DNA from: an uncultured Collinsella sp.
Lineage (GTDB): Bacteria; Actinomycetota; Coriobacteriia; Coriobacteriales; Coriobacteriaceae
Direction of reading: 5' to 3'
DNA length: 5,701 bases
NCBI GenBank assembly: GCA_900765185.1
Contig: CAAFQT010000130.1
Coordinates: forward strand, 1-5,701
Positions 5,111 to 5,701 of the stretch are shown here, piece after piece (the stretch's first letter is position 1; each line of letters starts with the position of its first letter). Both the position numbers and the translations under genes were made by a program. The notes beneath the pieces were generated by a model. It searched no databases and was not told where the DNA came from. It saw only the letters and a list, made by a program, of their open reading frames with translations.

Positions 5111-5560
5111 ATGCAGCAGAACGACGAGACACGTTTCGAGGACTTTGTCGGACTGATCAGCGGGCTCTACAAGGAGATCCAGCGCATTAAGACATCCGAG
5201 GGCGCAAGGCTGGGCCTCAAGGGCTCCGACGTTATGTGCCTGTACTATCTTGAGCGCAGCAAGGACGGCCTGACTGGCGCTGACCTGGCTCGCATGGCAG
5301 GCGTGACCCGTGCCGCCGTCTCGCGCACGCTCGCGCATCTGGAGGAGGGCGGCTACGTCGAGGTCGACGACTCGGGTGATGCGGCCGTTAAGTATCGTGC
5401 CCCGGTGCGCCTGACCGCTCTGGGCGGCGAGAGCATGAGCGAGGCGGACCGCATCATTCGCGAGGTGCTCGACACCACCGGTAAGGCTATGGGTGTGGAG
5501 CAGCGCGAGCAGATGTATGCGTCGCTGCGTACGATTCTCAACACCCTGCGTGAGATCTAA
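5111..5560 (+). CDS. MarR-family winged-helix transcriptional regulator
   Basis: A 149-aa protein of the size and layout usual for MarR regulators, which bind DNA as dimers and respond to small ligands or redox signals. The N-terminal helix is about residues 8-28. The helix-turn-helix is near 54-75 (LTGADLARMAGVTRAAVSRTLA). The wing follows (EEGGYVEVDDSGDAAVKYRAPVRLTALG, 78-105), with the typical HLEEGGYVE entry and RLTALG exit. A long C-terminal dimerisation helix spans about 108-148. No cysteine lies in the HTH; Cys43 is the only one, so a two-cysteine redox switch within one chain is unlikely. The start at 5111 is the only suitable ATG. Its best ribosome binding site, AAAGG (5094-5098), is 12 nt away, longer than ideal, suggesting modest translation. 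It lies upstream of a probable DegV-family gene in the same direction with no intrinsic terminator between, so they may be co-transcribed. The ligand and target genes are unknown. Confidence 0.88.
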   Translation: MQQNDETRFEDFVGLISGLYKEIQRIKTSEGARLGLKGSDVMCLYYLERSKDGLTGADLARMAGVTRAAVSRTLAHLEEGGYVEVDDSGDAAVKYRAPVRLTALGGESMSEADRIIREVLDTTGKAMGVEQREQMYASLRTILNTLREI

Positions 5561-5598
5561 GGCCGCCAAGGCATTTGCTTCCCATTAAAAACTGCATC

Positions 5599-5630
5599 GT
5601 CCCGTTTGAGCGCGTATGCCGTGCCGGGAC
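5599..5630. other. Hairpin in the gap between the MarR gene and the next gene
   Basis: GTCCCG (5599-5604) pairs with CGGGAC (5625-5630) around a 20-nt loop. No T-tract follows, so it is probably not a terminator. The remaining part of this 119-nt gap holds the ribosome binding site of the next gene and no clear promoter. Confidence 0.35.
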
Positions 5631-5679
5631 ATTGCTGACAAAATTCCCTGCGCGAGACCTGCGCAAGAAAGGATTCGCT

Positions 5680-5701
5680 ATGTCCGTCCGCATTATTACC
5701 G
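5680..5701 (+). CDS. Start of a gene, probably DegV-family fatty-acid-binding protein (partial)
   Basis: An ATG at 5680 follows AAAGGA (5668-5673) at 6-nt spacing, which marks a real translation start. Only seven residues are visible (MSVRIIT) before the window ends. DegV-family proteins, which bind fatty acids for the FakAB fatty acid kinase system in Firmicutes, often begin with a strand of this form followed by DS. Seven residues cannot prove the family. The gene lies downstream of the MarR-family regulator in the same direction, which may control it. Confidence 0.5.

Overview
The window looks like chromosomal DNA of a GC-rich Gram-positive anaerobe, most likely a gut actinomycete of the Coriobacteriia (Collinsella-like). 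This is inferred from the strong G/C bias at third codon positions, the strong AGGAGG-type ribosome binding sites, and the mix of an LctP-family permease, an ATP-type PEP carboxykinase, a free-standing B3/B4 protein and a MarR/DegV-type pair. The species is not proven by anything seen here.

Layout. 1-289 (minus strand) is the start of an unrecognised basic protein beginning at a TTG codon; the rest lies outside the window. It diverges from a lactate permease-family gene (470-2041). The 180-bp divergent gap holds a perfect 6-5-6 inverted repeat and a plausible promoter. The gap 2042-2319 carries two stacked short-repeat clusters, then a small hairpin and a perfect 16-bp palindrome in front of pckA (2320-3990). 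pckA is followed by a terminator-like palindromic element. A promoter overlaps the T-tract of that element and leads into a leader of about 140 nt with three hairpins, then a B3/B4-domain gene (4218-4937). A near-identical copy of the palindromic element, inverted, closes that gene. A MarR-family regulator (5111-5560) follows, then the first codons of a probable DegV-family gene (from 5680). No gap between genes exceeds 300 bases.

How the genes may work together. The permease would exchange lactate or a related 2-hydroxy acid. ATP-PEPCK interconverts oxaloacetate and PEP, so the two neighbours share the pyruvate/PEP node. Repeats and separate control signals lie between them, so they are probably separate transcription units. 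The B3/B4 gene looks like a single-gene unit with its own promoter, leader and terminators. MarR and the DegV-like gene may be co-transcribed, since no intrinsic terminator separates them.

The genes themselves are ordinary housekeeping or accessory metabolism, and I see no defence system, CRISPR array, insertion sequence or RNA gene. The unusual material is between genes: several short palindromic elements sharing a GGGAC/GTCCC core, a pair of inverted 38-bp elements around the B3/B4 gene, and a structured leader that I cannot assign to a known riboswitch class.
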